From contig JBKCGZ010000001.1 in assembly GCA_046303115.1 (NCBI GenBank), positions 1 through 23,793 on the forward strand: a DNA stretch of 23,793 nucleotides, in the 5' to 3' direction. This document shows, piece after piece, positions 22,401-23,793 of the stretch. Numbering within the stretch: position 1 is the stretch's first letter; each line of letters begins with the position of its first letter. The position numbers and the translations under genes were made by a program. Source of the DNA: CAINEC01 sp046303115. Its GTDB lineage: Bacteria > Bacteroidota > Bacteroidia > AKYH767-A > OLB10. A model generated the notes under the pieces. It was not told where the DNA came from. It did no database searches and worked only from the letters and a program-made list of their open reading frames with translations.

Positions 22401-23495
22401 ATGCAACTAAAAGAGATTATTCAGTTTTTAGAAGATAAGGCCCCTTCATCACTTCAGGAGAGCTATGATAATTCGGGTTTAATATGCGGCCACCCATCCA
22501 TGGAAATAAAAGGAGCAATTATATGTCTCGATAGTACCGAGGAAGTTATTGATGAAGCTATCCGACATGGATATAATCTTGTAATCGCGCACCACCCTAT
22601 TGTTTTTAGTGGCTTAAAGAAACTTAATGGTAAAAATTATATCGAAAGAACAATCATTAAAGCCATTAAAAATGATATCGCCATTTATGCTATCCACACT
22701 AACCTCGATAATGTCATCCACGGAGTAAATACAAAAATTGCAGAGAAGATTGGCCTTGTTAATTGCAGAATTTTAAGTCCAATGAAGAACAAACTACTTA
22801 AACTAAGTACTTACGTGCCTCATGAGCATGCCGAGAAAGTAAAAGAAGCCCTTTTTAATGCCGGCGCTGGACATATTGGAAACTACTCAGAATGTAGCTT
22901 TAGCACCATTGGAGAAGGTACTTTTAAGGGAGGAGATGGCAGTAATCCAGTTTATGGCGAAAAAAACGTTCGCTTTAAAGGCCATGAAACTAAAATTGAA
23001 GTTATCCTCGAAAGTCATAAACAACATCAAGTTTTTAGAGCGCTAAAAGAGGCACATCCATACGAAGAGGTGGCTTATGAGATCCTTTCCTTGGTAAATA
23101 GCTGGCAAGATGCAGGAGCCGGAATGATTGGTGAAATCGCCGAAGAAATGGAAGCAATTCCCTTCCTTAAATCATTAAAAATCAATATAAAAACAGAAAT
23201 TATCCGACATACAAATACTGTCAATAAAACCATTAAAAAGGTAGCCATTTGTGGCGGTGCGGGCAGCTTTTTGTTGGAAGATGCTAAGCGCGCCGGAGCT
23301 GATGTTTTTATTACGGGCGACTTTAAATACCACCAGTTTTTTGATGCTGATGGCAGTATCATTATCGCCGATATTGGACATTATGAAAGTGAACAATTCA
23401 CAATTGAGCTTTTAGGTGATTGGCTTAGCGAAAAATTTCCTACATTTGCCCTCCGTTTAACGGAGATTAATACCAATCCAATTAATTACCTCTAA
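22401..23495 (+). CDS. Nif3-like dinuclear metal center protein (long form)
   Basis: A 364-residue member of the Nif3/YbgI/DUF34 family, which forms ring-shaped hexamers with two metal ions per subunit. Metal ligands expected from YbgI are all present: H64 and H65 (VIAHHPIVFSG), H99 and D103 (IHTNLD), and H327 with E331 in GHYESEQ. Between the two halves, residues of about 130-240 form the PII/CutA1-like insert found in the long YqfO type (KLSTYVPHEHAEKVKEALFNAGAG ... HPYEEVAYEI). GTP cyclohydrolase I type 2 is an old and doubtful annotation for this family; the true reaction is not settled, with roles in metal homeostasis or metabolite repair proposed. The next gene starts 2 bases after the stop codon, indicating an operon. 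It is divergent from lpxK with 66 bases between the starts. Confidence 0.94.
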   Translation: MQLKEIIQFLEDKAPSSLQESYDNSGLICGHPSMEIKGAIICLDSTEEVIDEAIRHGYNLVIAHHPIVFSGLKKLNGKNYIERTIIKAIKNDIAIYAIHTNLDNVIHGVNTKIAEKIGLVNCRILSPMKNKLLKLSTYVPHEHAEKVKEALFNAGAGHIGNYSECSFSTIGEGTFKGGDGSNPVYGEKNVRFKGHETKIEVILESHKQHQVFRALKEAHPYEEVAYEILSLVNSWQDAGAGMIGEIAEEMEAIPFLKSLKINIKTEIIRHTNTVNKTIKKVAICGGAGSFLLEDAKRAGADVFITGDFKYHQFFDADGSIIIADIGHYESEQFTIELLGDWLSEKFPTFALRLTEINTNPINYL

Positions 23496-23497
23496 TC

Positions 23498-23793
23498 ATG
23501 GCTACTAGAAAGTCTAAGAAAGCAGCAGAAGCAATTGTTGAAGTTCCTAAAAAGGCGAAACCAATTGTTCGTTCAATCGACAAAGGCGACAACAGTATTG
23601 AGCATAAGCTTCGTGCCCTTTATCAATTACAATTAATCGATAGTCAAATCGACAGAATCCGTATTACACGTGGTGAGTTACCAATGGAAGTATTGGATTT
23701 AGAAGATGAAATAGCTGGACTACAAACTCGTGTAACGAACTATACAGAAGAAGCAGCTGAGTTAGATGAGCAAATCAAAAATCGTAAGCAAGC
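23498..23793 (+). CDS. Coiled-coil protein, probably the C4-type zinc-ribbon protein that follows nif3 (N-terminal part)
   Basis: The frame opens at the ATG at 23498 and runs off the right edge, giving 98 codons. The first 30 residues are basic and low in complexity (ATRKSKKAAEAIVEVPKKAK). Then comes a long alpha-helical, heptad-like segment (LRALYQLQLIDSQIDRIRI, EVLDLEDEIAGLQTRV, EEAAELDEQIKNRKQ). In Bacteroidota the gene directly after nif3 usually encodes such a coiled coil ending in a C4 zinc ribbon (zf-RING_7 family). The visible LYQLQLIDSQIDRI fits, but the cysteines that would prove it lie outside the window. The 2-base gap to the Nif3 stop means co-transcription. Function unknown; a nucleic-acid-binding role is often assumed. 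Confidence 0.75.
   Translation, partial: MATRKSKKAAEAIVEVPKKAKPIVRSIDKGDNSIEHKLRALYQLQLIDSQIDRIRITRGELPMEVLDLEDEIAGLQTRVTNYTEEAAELDEQIKNRKQ

Noticed and set aside
22335..22406. 24-residue N-terminal extension of LpxK
   Set aside because: It overlaps the divergent Nif3 start, and the typical LpxK N-terminus begins at MRILLLPF.
23075..23396. Minus-strand frames opposite the Nif3 gene
   Set aside because: Antisense to a gene with all expected metal ligands; no support.
1..23793. Mobile elements, integrases, tRNA or rRNA genes, CRISPR arrays
   Set aside because: No transposase or integrase motif, no cloverleaf with tRNA landmarks, and no regularly spaced direct repeats were found. The repeated Reg_prop units of the kinase are protein repeats, not an array.

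Overview
The window is a stretch of AT-rich chromosome from a member of the phylum Bacteroidota, probably of the Flavobacteriales or a related environmental lineage. Three things support this. Four secreted proteins carry type IX secretion (T9SS) sorting domains: one type B gliding-associated domain and three type A Por-type domains. Most genes have the Bacteroidota-type -7 promoter element TAnnTTTG (or a TTTA variant) at a near-constant distance from the start codon, with no Shine-Dalgarno sequence. The gene families themselves (DUF4199, Reg_prop/Y_Y_Y kinase with LytTR regulator, choice-of-anchor B protein, long Nif3) are typical of the phylum. The genus cannot be named from the sequence. 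I see no mobile element, integrase, tRNA, rRNA or CRISPR array, so this looks like core chromosome.

Layout. 1-871 (-) is the 5' part of an M61 (glycyl aminopeptidase type) metallopeptidase, divergent from lpdA (1042-2430, +). 2479-4914 (-) is a tight operon of an RlmD/RumA-type RNA methyltransferase, a small secreted orphan protein and a DUF4259 protein. Divergent from it, 4972-7338 (+) encodes a type B T9SS surface protein, followed by ornithine aminotransferase (7393-8622, +). 8681-9187 (-) is a DUF4199 membrane protein, divergent from a trypsin-like protease (9227-10111, +). Then come ychF (10203-11303, +) and a YebC/TACO1 protein (11338-12054, +).

12128-16636 (-) is a two-component system: a 1122-residue sensor kinase with about 14 propeller repeats, then a REC-PAS-LytTR response regulator. 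Divergent from it are two tandem paralogous secreted T9SS proteins (16831-18234 and 18434-19825, +). 19885-22334 (-) is lpxK overlapping by 4 bases with a T9SS-sorted choice-of-anchor B protein. 22401-23495 (+) is a long-form Nif3 protein, followed after 2 bases by the start of a coiled-coil, probably zinc-ribbon, protein that runs off the window.

The four convergent junctions (about 2465, 8640, 12090 and 19868) each hold a single strong hairpin with A and T tracts on its two sides, so it can end transcription from both directions. The part most likely to be under-described is the kinase/LytTR pair with its two divergent, near-identical exported paralogues. A functional link between them is inference from position only.
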